A stretch of DNA of 64,000 nucleotides. Origin: Nitrospira sp. (GTDB lineage Bacteria; Nitrospirota; Nitrospiria; Nitrospirales; Nitrospiraceae). This document shows positions 35,208 through 44,434 of this stretch, piece by piece. The DNA lies in the NCBI GenBank assembly GCA_024998595.1, contig JACOEK010000003.1, positions 310,001 through 374,000 of the forward strand. Direction: 5' to 3'. Every line of letters begins with the position of its first letter. Position 1 is the first letter of the stretch. Under the pieces are notes generated by a model. It saw nothing but the letters and a program-made list of their open reading frames with translations. It made no database searches and was not told the origin of the DNA. Both the position numbers and the translations under genes were made by a program.

Positions 35208-35573
35208 TTACTGCGGCGAGGCCTGTACCTTCGTCCCCTCCTTTACAGGCGGATCGATCACAATGTTCGGTCCCTGCACCTTCGGCAAAATCCCCGCTCC
35301 TGGTTTTTCCAATAGGCGTAGGTTTTGATCATTGATCGAGAGTTTCTGCGATACGTGCCGATCGTCAAAGGCCGCGGAGCCGCTGAGCGCAGATTCCCCG
35401 CCGCCGTTGGCACGGCCCGGATCGTTGGCCAGCACCTGACCGTTGACCGGATCAGTCGCCTTGCCCATCGGATATCCGGGATGCTGGGGCAACAGCGCGG
35501 GATTGGCAAATGCGACGGCGGCGCCCAACATTCCGATCACTGAGAACAACGTTATGGATAATGAGGTTTTCAT
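35208..35573 (-). CDS. Uncharacterized secreted protein
   Basis: Signal peptide MKTSLSITLFSVIGMLGAAVAFA; start at 35573 preferred over 35789. Confidence 0.65.
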   Translation of the reverse strand: MKTSLSITLFSVIGMLGAAVAFANPALLPQHPGYPMGKATDPVNGQVLANDPGRANGGGESALSGSAAFDDRHVSQKLSINDQNLRLLEKPGAGILPKVQGPNIVIDPPVKEGTKVQASPQ

Positions 35574-36137
35574 ACGACACCTCCATTGGGGCGGATAAAA
35601 TGACAGCGCCCTCGGGCAATCCAGCCGCAAGGGCGCACAATGGACATCTGGAGATGAAGGAACGGACGCTCGCAGGAAAAGAGTCACCCCGGCATGATGA
35701 TTACCTCCAGATGTCTTCTTCAGCTTCTTCCTCCGGGACGGCCTAGTCAAGCTGGTCGAACAGGGCCGGCCATGCGGCTTTGCGGGCATGACGACGGCTG
35801 TCGGAGTACGTCTCGATCTTAATCAGAGAGCCTGCTTTCATGCCGCGGCTGCAGCCCCGATGCCGAAGGCCAGGGCCGATTCCATACCCTAGTGATTTTC
35901 CCACCGCCAAATGACCCGAGACATTATCCTGATCGCACCCGCAACGGGCGGCATGGTATGTCAATCTTTCAACACACTCGTCACTCACAGGCGTTCGCCA
36001 TCTCGTCTCAGATGGCGAGAAGAGAGGGCCTTAAGCGGCGAGAGGTTCTGTGCGGCACGCTTGAGGCTTCACCTGGAGTTCGACGGTGCACCAGGGTAAC
36101 GCCATTACTCACGACACCCGAGGATGCACAGCATCAT

Positions 36138-36461
36138 ATGTCCATGACAGTTCATTACCGCGTGTCTCTCTCTGCGGATTCCACTACGACCGGCGAAGGG
36201 CGACTGTTGGATCTTTCCCTGGAAGGCTGTCGGATCGAATCCCCCAGACATTTACCCGTCAACACCTATCTCTCGCTTCGCCTCCAGATCTCGCCGGATG
36301 ACATGCCGATTCTGGTCGACCTTGCCGCAGTGCGGTGGACTCGCGGCACGAATTGCGGCGTACATTTTTTGTCCATTCAACCGCTGCAGGCCGCCAGACT
36401 GCAGACGTTTCTCGCCTCCGCGTCGCCCCAAAAACAGCCCCCGGCACCTGGATTGGACTAA
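36138..36461 (+). CDS. PilZ-like domain protein
   Basis: LLDLSLEGCRIESP and LAAVRWTRGTNCGVHFL; similar layout to the PilZ gene at 9747. Confidence 0.65.
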   Translation: MSMTVHYRVSLSADSTTTGEGRLLDLSLEGCRIESPRHLPVNTYLSLRLQISPDDMPILVDLAAVRWTRGTNCGVHFLSIQPLQAARLQTFLASASPQKQPPAPGLD

Positions 36462-36522
36462 ACCAAATCCGCTGAGCAGGGAGCCGAAATTTACCCTTGC
36501 CTTTTGTTTATTGCTTCAGCAT

Positions 36523-36552
36523 CCTAGGGGCAGACCTAGAGATATCCCTAGG
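36523..36552 (+). promoter_or_regulatory. Three CCTAG(G) motifs at 12-bp period
   Basis: CCTAGG at 36523, CCTAG at 36535, CCTAGG at 36547, upstream of the 36592 gene. Confidence 0.45.
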
Positions 36553-36591
36553 TTCTTTGTAGGCGCAATCATTACACTCAGGAGTGAGGTC

Positions 36592-37209
36592 ATGAACGAG
36601 GATAATCAGAGCCGACGAATCGACGTGCTGGCAATCGGCCTATTCGGTCTAGCAGTGGGAGCACTGACCCTGGGAGTCGCCCAGCTCGGGTGGATTCAGC
36701 ACAAGAACATGGTGGGAGCCCTGGTGATTGCGCTCATCTTCGGCGGAGTGGTGCAGCTCCTCGCAGGCATCACCGACATACGCTATAACGAGCAATTGGG
36801 CGGTACCGCGCTCACGATGTACGGCTTCCTCTGGATTACCCTCTGCACCGTCAAACTGGTAAGCGCCAGTTCTACCGTGCAATTTGATGCGGTGCTCTAC
36901 GCGCCGATCAACCTCGTCTACGCCGTCTTTTCCGGCGTGATGATCTTTCTGACGGCCTATCGCAACCTGACGCTCAGCGCTCTGCACGTGGTGATTACCC
37001 TGACATTTCTGGCCACCACCTTCGCGCGGCTTGATTTCATCAGCGAGTTGTTGCCGGGATGGGGCCATATCATCGTTGGCCTGATGGCCTTTTATCATGC
37101 GGTCGGCAGCCTGACGCAGGCCTTCACGGGCAAATCCATTCTTCCGCTGGGCCCGCCGCTCCTCTTTCACGCACATAAGCCCATGCACTCGATCGCCAAG
37201 GCGGTGTAG
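36592..37209 (+). CDS. GPR1/FUN34/YaaH (SatP-like) acetate/succinate transporter family protein
   Basis: Six-TM pattern; LFGLAVGALTLGVAQLGW, GVVQLLAGITDIRYNEQLGGTALTMYGFLWI. Confidence 0.8.
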   Translation: MNEDNQSRRIDVLAIGLFGLAVGALTLGVAQLGWIQHKNMVGALVIALIFGGVVQLLAGITDIRYNEQLGGTALTMYGFLWITLCTVKLVSASSTVQFDAVLYAPINLVYAVFSGVMIFLTAYRNLTLSALHVVITLTFLATTFARLDFISELLPGWGHIIVGLMAFYHAVGSLTQAFTGKSILPLGPPLLFHAHKPMHSIAKAV

Positions 37210-37264
37210 CGCAGGATGAAGACAGCCAGCCGGCTGCGATGACGTACTTCGTTGCGCGTTACTC

Positions 37265-37388
37265 GTAGGCTGTTCAAAAAGGCTGTCCAGCAAGGCCGCA
37301 GCGAGTGAAGAGGGAATCGTACTCTGCTCGTACGGTGAGCCTCTGATCAAAGCGAGAACGCCGCTGGCAGACTTTTTCAACAGCCTAC
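37265..37388 (-). repeat. Dispersed hairpin element, full-length copy (A)
   Basis: Terminal inverted repeats GTAGGCTGTTCAAAAAGGCTGTCCAGC / GCTGGCAGACTTTTTCAACAGCCTAC, central CGTAC...GTACG. Confidence 0.85.
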
Positions 37389-38107
37389 TACCAGTCGGCG
37401 CCAAGGCGATCTACCACGAGTTGATGCACCACAGCCTGAGGACCGAGGCAGGCTAGATACAGAGCGGCCTCCGCGATGTCGAAGGGGTCGATCTTTTCGC
37501 TGGCTGTTCTCGCCTCGGGCGTCGCATCGACCAATTCGTCTGCGACCCCGCCGGGACAAAGCGCGCTGACTTTGATCCGGTAAGATCGGCCTTCGTCAGC
37601 CAGTGACTTCGTCAGCGCCATGATGGCGTGTTTGGAGGCGCTATACGTACCCGTTCCGCTCCAGGCCTGCACACCAGCCACGCTCGACATGTTGATTATG
37701 GTTCCCCCGCCCTGTTTTTTCATCTGAGAGAACCCGGCGCGGCAACACAAGAATGTCCCCCGGACATTGGTTCGCATCACGTCGTCGAACGCATCGGTGC
37801 TTGTCTCCGCAAGCCGCCGGCCGCCGAAGATGCCGGCATTGTTGACCAGGATATCCAGGCGGTCGTACCGACGGATGGTCTCCGCCATGAGCTGCTCGAC
37901 CTGAGATTCGTCGGTAATATCCGTCTGCAGCGCGAATGCCTTGCCTCCTGCTGATTCGATCTGCGCGACCGTCTCCTCACATTTATAAAATCGTCTGGCC
38001 GCGACCACCACCGTCGCCCCTTCCTGAGCAAACCGCAGGGCAATCGCCTTGCCGATTCCGCTGCTGCTCCCGGTCACCACCGCAATTTTTCCCTTCAACC
38101 GGCTCAT
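37388..38107 (-). CDS. SDR family oxidoreductase
   Basis: TGSSSGIGKA, NNAGIF, YSASK motifs. Confidence 0.93.
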   Translation of the reverse strand: MSRLKGKIAVVTGSSSGIGKAIALRFAQEGATVVVAARRFYKCEETVAQIESAGGKAFALQTDITDESQVEQLMAETIRRYDRLDILVNNAGIFGGRRLAETSTDAFDDVMRTNVRGTFLCCRAGFSQMKKQGGGTIINMSSVAGVQAWSGTGTYSASKHAIMALTKSLADEGRSYRIKVSALCPGGVADELVDATPEARTASEKIDPFDIAEAALYLACLGPQAVVHQLVVDRLGADW

Positions 38108-38244
38108 ACTCCCTCCCTGCAATATTTCCGTTATCCTGAGATCACCGTCCGCACCACTGCGGAGGCCTCTGATCGCATACGAGGTGAATCCCGCCCCAAT
38201 GGCTTCGCATCCCGAGTCGGAAACAGGCAGGCTGCAGGGCTGTA

Positions 38245-41200
38245 TCAGAGGTGATGCGCGACGAAGGCCTGGTCGCCGATGGCCGCCCGTGCCACATCCA
38301 GCAAGTGACGATGGTGGGTGAAGATCAGAACCTGGCCCTCCTCGGCAAATCGAGCCAAGGCCCGGAGGATCTGAGCCACGCGCCGGTCGTCGGAAGTGAT
38401 GAGCGCATCGTCCAGGACGAGCGGCATCTGCGGGTGTGCCGCCCGACGGACCTCCAGCGCCGCCAATCGCAAGGCGAGATACAATTGATCCGCTGTGCCT
38501 TCGCTCATTTCCTCAACGGTCACACGAGCGCCGCCCGGTCGCAGGGCGCACAATCGCGGCTGACCCGCGGAATCGTCGCTGATCAACCGTTCATAGCCCC
38601 CGTCCGTCATCAGTGCGAAATAGACCGAGGCCTTGGTAATCATAGGAGCCTGTGCCCGTTCCCGAAAACGGTTTAAGGCTTCCTGCAGCAGCGCGCGAGC
38701 CAGCTTCAGCCTGGCCCAGGGCCTGATGGCAGCGCGATACCGCGCAGCCGCGGACTCCATAGCCTCGCGTGCCAGAGCGGCGCGATCCGATGAGTCGATG
38801 GCATTCAAGGCCAAACGCGCCTGTTCTTCGGCTCGACGCGCAGACGTCTGCTCCTCCTCACGGATGATGATCTCCGACCGGCACTGCTCTCGCTCGCTCT
38901 CGATCGTCACCGCATCCCGACCGGACAGGCGCCGACGAAGTTCCGCTTCGGAATGGGAGGATGCCGCTGCCATCTGCTGCCGCACTTGATTGAGTGCTGC
39001 GGCTGCCTCACGCTTGCGCTGGGCCGATTCCTCACGATGCGGTAATTCCTCGAGACTCGCCGCCCCTGCAGCCGCGCAGAGCCGCGCCAATATCGCCTGC
39101 TGCGTTGTTTGGTCCGATGCCGCGCGTCGTCGCTTGTCCTCGGCCTTGCGTTGATCGCGCAAAAGCGTGGCCTGTTCTTGTTCGGCAATCCTGGCCGCCG
39201 CGACTCGCCCGCGTAAACGATCCGCAAAGTCCTCCACGACCTGGGGTGCCGGCGCCCCAAGCAATCCAGCCACATCCTTGGATTGCGCGCTAAGATCATC
39301 GAGAATAGCCTGCACCTGGGCCTTGCGCTGCTGCGCTTCACTCAACGCCGCCGCCCGCCGTGCCACACCATCCAATTCATCGAGGCGAACGTTGATCGCA
39401 TCCGGGATCGTATCGGACGCGAGAAACAACCGCGCATGCCACTCTTGCAAAGCCTGCCGGTGGCGCTGCAAATCGCACTCCGCCTCGGCAATCGAACGGT
39501 CGAGGTCCCGGCGTTCCATCCGTTGCACGTTCGCCGCCTTCTCCTTCGCATTGTGGGCCGCCTCAGCCTCCATGGCTTTCGTGTCGCAATGAACCGCCTG
39601 TTCGAGTAATGACGGCAATCCGGCGACATCGGCTGAGATCAGCTCACTGACGGGTTGACCAAGCTTCAGAAGAGCTGCTCTGATTCCCGTCACCGCATCC
39701 TTCGTCTCCTCTTGCAACCGGTCACCCGCAGCACGCAACGCCCCCACCCGCTCCGCCACTTGCAGCGCATCGGTTCGCCGCCCTTGCCATTCTCGTAACG
39801 GTTCCGGATCGAGATCGGGCAGACCGGCTTCTTTCAGCCGCTGCGCCCATGCAGCAAGGATTTCTCCGCGGCCTGCCGTCAGCGTCGAAATCTGCCGTTC
39901 GATCTCCGATCGCCGCGTCTCCATTTGCTCGATTCGCCCTGTGCATTCCTCAAGGCCTGCCGCGCGTTTGGCATCGGCGCGCAAGAGGTCCGCCTGCCGG
40001 TCGGCCTCACTCAAGGACGCTTCGAACATCTCCGGGAGCGCCCGGCCCGGTTCAAAGCCCAGCGCCAGTTGATCGAGATGTTGGGTTCGGTCGATGTAGG
40101 CGCGGCGAATCGCCGTCCAGCTTTCATCGCGCCTGGTCCGCGCCTGACGCAGCGTCTCCGCCGTCACCACCTCACCCTCGGCCGCCAACTGCCTGAGTCG
40201 CAGCCGTTGCCCGTCCATGTCGCGGGCCAACAACTCCTGTTCATCGCGCACCTTGCGGATCTGCTCGTCGAGATCGGTTAATTCCCGCTTCGTGAGCGCA
40301 ATCTGCGCATCCAGCAAGGGTTGGGTTCGGCGCAGGGCCTGATCGGAGGTAAGTCCGACATCGGACAGCGCCTGTTCGAGGACAAGCTCCATCTCTCGCC
40401 GCTGCCGATCCAGTTCGCTTTGTCGTCTGATCACGTCACCCAGAGATTGGGCTTCCCGAATAGCGGTGGTGAGTTGCTGCCTGGCAGCGGGATCGGTCGG
40501 GCGCCACGCTTCCGCCTGATCGAATGCCAGGGCCTGATCCAGTACCCGGGCACGTTGACGATACTGGTCGAGCCGGTCACCTAATCGACTAACTTGCGTC
40601 AGGTGATCGTCCAGGACTAAACGGTCGGCGGAGGAAGGCACGGCTTGCAGAACCTCACGCAACTCACGTCCCGGCGCCAGTCGCGCGACGGCCACGACAA
40701 GGTCGGCCTCGAGAGAAGCGATCACCGCCTCCTGTTGTTGCACCTCGATCCGGTGACGGGCCGCTGCCCCCACGCCCAAGACCAACCGTTCGATCGCAGC
40801 GGCATGCTCCAGCACCAAAGGTTCGAGCATCAAGCCATCGAGCGCGTGCGCGCATCGCTCTGCCTCCACCTGCGCTTCTCGCAGGTTGCGCTCAGCATGG
40901 TCGAGTTCCTGCAAGGCCGCCAGCCGCTCTTCCCGCGCCCGCTCGGCGAGGTCAGGAATTCCCGTGAACGATGTAAGCAGGGCCGCCGCAGCGTCCTGCG
41001 CACGCAGCAAGGGTTCAACCGTACGCAGTTCGGTCAATTCGTTTTCACGCCGCCGCAAACGCTCCAAAGTGACGTTCACCTCTGCCAGCGTCGCCGCTGC
41101 GGTTTCATGCGCGCGGTTCAAGCTTTGCCACTCCGCCGGTTTGGTTTGCGCCTCCCGCCAGGCCTGCCGCTGTTCGTCGAGCCGGCGGCGCGCCTCGTTG

Positions 41201-41775
41201 ATGACCGCATTCTGCGCGCGTCCGTGCGGGCCGTAGAGTTTTTTCGCATCGATTTCCAATGCCGCCAGCAATGCCGCAATTCCCCTGGTTCCCGCGCTCG
41301 CTTCGAACAGGGCGGATCCCAAGTCCCCCTCGCCGCGTAGGAGAATCTTGCCGCCTTCGCGCAAACGGGCATGGGTGAGTCCGAACATGGCCTCGAACTC
41401 GGCCCGCTCGAGCCCCGCGGTCAATCCGCGCTCGTGACTCGTATCCACGGCCAGAGCCGGTTCGGGCAGCTCCGTCCGGCCATTGAGCCTAGCAAGCGTC
41501 GCTCCTTTGCCCTTACGGCGGACGAAGCCAATGCGCTCCCCGTCGGTCGCGGCGAAGATGCCGCCGATCCGGAGATCCGCAGCGGCGTGGACAAAATCAT
41601 CCGGGCTCCGCACCGGAATGCCGAATCGTAAATCCATCATGGCCCGCAGGGCAGACGACTTGCCCGCTTCGTTGGGACCATAAATCAGGTGGAGATTGGA
41701 AGCGCCCGTCGAAAAATCCAGCGTCTTGCCCGTGAAAGGACCGTAGGCCTGGAGCAACAGCTTGAGCAGCTTCAC
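38245..41775 (-). CDS. YhaN-like AAA ATPase (Rad50/SbcC-related)
   Basis: Walker A GPNEAGKSS, long coiled coil, C-terminal SEGTADQLYLALRLAALE and LVLDDALITSDD. Confidence 0.9.
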   Translation of the reverse strand: MKLLKLLLQAYGPFTGKTLDFSTGASNLHLIYGPNEAGKSSALRAMMDLRFGIPVRSPDDFVHAAADLRIGGIFAATDGERIGFVRRKGKGATLARLNGRTELPEPALAVDTSHERGLTAGLERAEFEAMFGLTHARLREGGKILLRGEGDLGSALFEASAGTRGIAALLAALEIDAKKLYGPHGRAQNAVINEARRRLDEQRQAWREAQTKPAEWQSLNRAHETAAATLAEVNVTLERLRRRENELTELRTVEPLLRAQDAAAALLTSFTGIPDLAERAREERLAALQELDHAERNLREAQVEAERCAHALDGLMLEPLVLEHAAAIERLVLGVGAAARHRIEVQQQEAVIASLEADLVVAVARLAPGRELREVLQAVPSSADRLVLDDHLTQVSRLGDRLDQYRQRARVLDQALAFDQAEAWRPTDPAARQQLTTAIREAQSLGDVIRRQSELDRQRREMELVLEQALSDVGLTSDQALRRTQPLLDAQIALTKRELTDLDEQIRKVRDEQELLARDMDGQRLRLRQLAAEGEVVTAETLRQARTRRDESWTAIRRAYIDRTQHLDQLALGFEPGRALPEMFEASLSEADRQADLLRADAKRAAGLEECTGRIEQMETRRSEIERQISTLTAGRGEILAAWAQRLKEAGLPDLDPEPLREWQGRRTDALQVAERVGALRAAGDRLQEETKDAVTGIRAALLKLGQPVSELISADVAGLPSLLEQAVHCDTKAMEAEAAHNAKEKAANVQRMERRDLDRSIAEAECDLQRHRQALQEWHARLFLASDTIPDAINVRLDELDGVARRAAALSEAQQRKAQVQAILDDLSAQSKDVAGLLGAPAPQVVEDFADRLRGRVAAARIAEQEQATLLRDQRKAEDKRRRAASDQTTQQAILARLCAAAGAASLEELPHREESAQRKREAAAALNQVRQQMAAASSHSEAELRRRLSGRDAVTIESEREQCRSEIIIREEEQTSARRAEEQARLALNAIDSSDRAALAREAMESAAARYRAAIRPWARLKLARALLQEALNRFRERAQAPMITKASVYFALMTDGGYERLISDDSAGQPRLCALRPGGARVTVEEMSEGTADQLYLALRLAALEVRRAAHPQMPLVLDDALITSDDRRVAQILRALARFAEEGQVLIFTHHRHLLDVARAAIGDQAFVAHHL

Positions 41776-43031
41776 GCCTCTGCTCCTGGATCAGTCAGAC
41801 GCGCCAACACCGTGGCTTCTGCATCCATCATGAGACTTTTCAATTCGACCTGGTCGTCGAGCTTCGGAACGTCTCCGGCTGCTACTTCTTGCGGCAGGGA
41901 GCCAAGCAGATCTCCGAGTTCGGTCTGCGCCCATCGAAGCAATTCCGACTCGTCGCCGATAATTGAATCGACGAGGCGGACCAGTTCTCCCACCGCATCC
42001 TGGCGTTGCACGGTCTGAGCGCGATCCAGGGGGGCGGACAGGTCGAGTCGCACCTGCTCGATCCAGACTTCCGCCTCGCCGATATCCTGCGCCGCCCCAT
42101 ACATCGCCGCCGCCAACGTACCGGGCTGGCTCGCTTCCAGCCGATGGAGTTCCGTCGATCCCGCCAAGGTCACCCGCACCGCATGCAGGCGATCCCTCGC
42201 ACCGGTGAGCACCGGTTCCACCGCATGGCGGAACGCCTCCCCCAACGCCTCCAGGCGATGTATGCCGTCCAGCGAAACCGTCACCTGATTCCAGCGCACG
42301 ACATCGAGCGCCACGAACTCACTCTCGATTCGCCCCGCCTCGATCGTCACCAACTCGCATCCCTTCGGCCCCGTTTCTTTCGCATGACGGCCCTGCAGAT
42401 TGCCGGGAAACAGAATGCGCGGCTTATCGTGAAGCACCTCACGCGCATGCACATGCCCCAGTGCCCAGTAATCGTAGCCCTTCGCGATCAATGTCGGGAG
42501 GTCCGTCGGCGCATAGGTGTCATGCCCGGCGCGGCCGGTCAGGCTCGTGTGCAAGAGACCGATATTGAAGAAGCCGGACACGGGAGGCGGATAGGCTGGA
42601 ACCAGATCCTCATCAACCGCACGTTCAGGGAAGCTGCGGCCATGGATCGCAACCGACAGTTCCTCGATCCGGACCGTCTGGGCAGTGCGGCTGGAAAATA
42701 CAGTGACATTCGACGGCAGGATGAGCTGTTTGGAGATGACACCCTGTGCATCATGATTTCCTTGAACGATGAAGGCCTGGATTCCCTCTCGCTCCAGCCT
42801 GACCATCTGCCCGCGAAAGAACAGCCCGGTGTGAAAATCCTGCCAGTCGCCGTCATAGAGATCCCCGGCCAGCAGGAGAAAGTCCACACGCTCGCTGATG
42901 GCCCTGTCGATCAGCCGTTCGAACGCGCTCCGTGTCGCTGTCCGCAACCGCTCCACCGGCGCGCCGTCGTACCGGTCGAGCCCGCGTAAGGGGCTGTCAA
43001 TATGGAGATCAGCGGCGTGAATGAAGCGCAT
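41772..43031 (-). CDS. YhaO/SbcD-like metallophosphoesterase
   Basis: MRFIHAADLHIDSPLRGL, LLAGDLYDG, GNHD; overlaps the ATPase gene by 4 nt. Confidence 0.9.
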   Translation of the reverse strand: MRFIHAADLHIDSPLRGLDRYDGAPVERLRTATRSAFERLIDRAISERVDFLLLAGDLYDGDWQDFHTGLFFRGQMVRLEREGIQAFIVQGNHDAQGVISKQLILPSNVTVFSSRTAQTVRIEELSVAIHGRSFPERAVDEDLVPAYPPPVSGFFNIGLLHTSLTGRAGHDTYAPTDLPTLIAKGYDYWALGHVHAREVLHDKPRILFPGNLQGRHAKETGPKGCELVTIEAGRIESEFVALDVVRWNQVTVSLDGIHRLEALGEAFRHAVEPVLTGARDRLHAVRVTLAGSTELHRLEASQPGTLAAAMYGAAQDIGEAEVWIEQVRLDLSAPLDRAQTVQRQDAVGELVRLVDSIIGDESELLRWAQTELGDLLGSLPQEVAAGDVPKLDDQVELKSLMMDAEATVLARLTDPGAEA

Positions 43032-43287
43032 GACCGAGGTATCCTCTGACAAGTACCGGAGCGAACGGAGCGTCGCGTGATTCCGCATCTCGCCTAACAC
43101 CGATATGATGCGCGGAATCAGGAAGTATGTACCTCATGAACGTCACGGCTACAAGCCTACCCCCAAAGCACTCGTCTGGCCTTCACCCGGAGCTGCTCTC
43201 TCCGAAGGAATGATACGGGAGCAGTAAGCCCCTCACAATGCCCGCCAAGCCCGCCCACCGGCGTCCGATGGGCGGGACAGAGCCGGA

Positions 43288-43449
43288 CTACCGCCCTGAA
43301 GATTGTTTGCGGCATCCACACTGACAATTGATCTGCGCGCAGCGACAGGCATTGGCCTGGCAACCGCATGAACAGGTCGAACAGTCGCACGTTCCGCAGC
43401 AAGCGCTTTTTGCGATCTTCGGCGAGGTGGATGTCTTCTTGTCGGCCAT
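43288..43449 (-). CDS. Cys-rich small protein, metallothionein-like (53 aa, 12 Cys)
   Basis: MADKKTSTSPKIAKSACCGTCDCSTCSCGCQANACRCAQINCQCGCRKQSSGR. Confidence 0.7.
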   Translation of the reverse strand: MADKKTSTSPKIAKSACCGTCDCSTCSCGCQANACRCAQINCQCGCRKQSSGR

Positions 43450-43470
43450 GTCGGGTCTCCTTTGATGAGC

Positions 43471-43488
43471 CAACGCGTGATTGCGTTG
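43471..43488. promoter_or_regulatory. Inverted repeat CAACGC-N6-GCGTTG in the divergent intergenic region
   Basis: Perfect 6-bp arms 22 bp upstream of the Cys-rich gene start. Confidence 0.4.
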
Positions 43489-43555
43489 TCACAGAGGCTG
43501 ACGGAGCCCCCCTGAAAACCTTACAGTCCGCCGCAAAGTTTGGTAAGCTGCCCTC

Positions 43556-44143
43556 ATGAATATTGAATCAACACCATCGACCGCACTCTCGCCGGAAGCC
43601 ATTGCGCAGCTGGTGCAGGGACATAGACAATTCCTGGCTTTTCTTGAGCGGCGGGTGGAATCGAGAGCCGTAGCTGAGGACATTCTCCAAACGGCCTTTG
43701 CGCGCGGCTTGGAGCGAGGAGCCGGCGTGAAGGACGAAAAGGTCGTCGCTTGGTTCTATCGAGTGCTCCGCAACGCAGTGATCGACCACTACCGGCAGCG
43801 ATCCACCGTCGAACGAGCGATGGAAGCCTGGACCAGAGAATTTCCGGATGTCCAGGAACCGGAGGCTGAACTGCGGCAGGAAATCTGCCAATGCGTGTCG
43901 AGCCTGCTCGAGACCCTCAAACCCGAATATCGCAAAGCCCTACAGATCGTGGATCTCGAAGAAGGCAAACTGAAAGACCTGGCGGAACAGACAGGCATCA
44001 CGGCCGACAATGCGGCCGTCCGCGTGCATCGAGCCAGGGCCGCGCTGCGTCGCCGGATCGAACAGGCCTGCGGCACCTGTGCTGTTCATGGTTGCGTGGA
44101 TTGTTCGTGCGAAGGTTCCAGCGGATCGAAATGCGGGACGTGA
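43556..44143 (+). CDS. ECF-like sigma-70 family factor with Cys-rich C-terminal tail
   Basis: Sigma region 2 (DILQTAFARGLERG...WFYRVLRNAVIDHYRQR) and region 4; tail CGTCAVHGCVDCSCEGSSGSKCGT. Confidence 0.88.
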   Translation: MNIESTPSTALSPEAIAQLVQGHRQFLAFLERRVESRAVAEDILQTAFARGLERGAGVKDEKVVAWFYRVLRNAVIDHYRQRSTVERAMEAWTREFPDVQEPEAELRQEICQCVSSLLETLKPEYRKALQIVDLEEGKLKDLAEQTGITADNAAVRVHRARAALRRRIEQACGTCAVHGCVDCSCEGSSGSKCGT

Positions 44144-44213
44144 GGTAGACAACTTAACACATTGGAACGCGATTCTTGCATTTGGCGCGACCGCCCCCGT
44201 ATGCTCAAATTAT

Positions 44214-44433
44214 TATGACCGAACCGACCATTACCATCTCCAATTTAAGCCTGGCGGAACTCAAGAATCTGGTCGAAGGCATCGTCGACGACCGGTTGCG
44301 CACGCTGCTGGGTGATCCGGATCTCGGCGCGCCGTTGGGCGAGTCTGTGCGTGAACGTCTGAAGCAGTCCCTCGCCTCGACGGAACGCATCACCGGTGAC
44401 GAGGTGGCCGACAAGCTCGGCCTCCGGTGGTAA
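44214..44433 (+). CDS. Putative antitoxin
   Basis: 72-aa ORF directly upstream of a RelE/ParE-like ORF (1-nt gap). Confidence 0.65.
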
Positions 44434-44434
44434 C

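Noticed and set aside
42006-42989. 327-aa ORF antisense to the SbcD-like gene
   Set aside because: SbcD-like motifs on the minus strand are unambiguous
43157-43492. 111-aa minus ORF overlapping the Cys-rich protein
   Set aside because: Different frame of the same region; the Cys-rich frame has a better start context and composition
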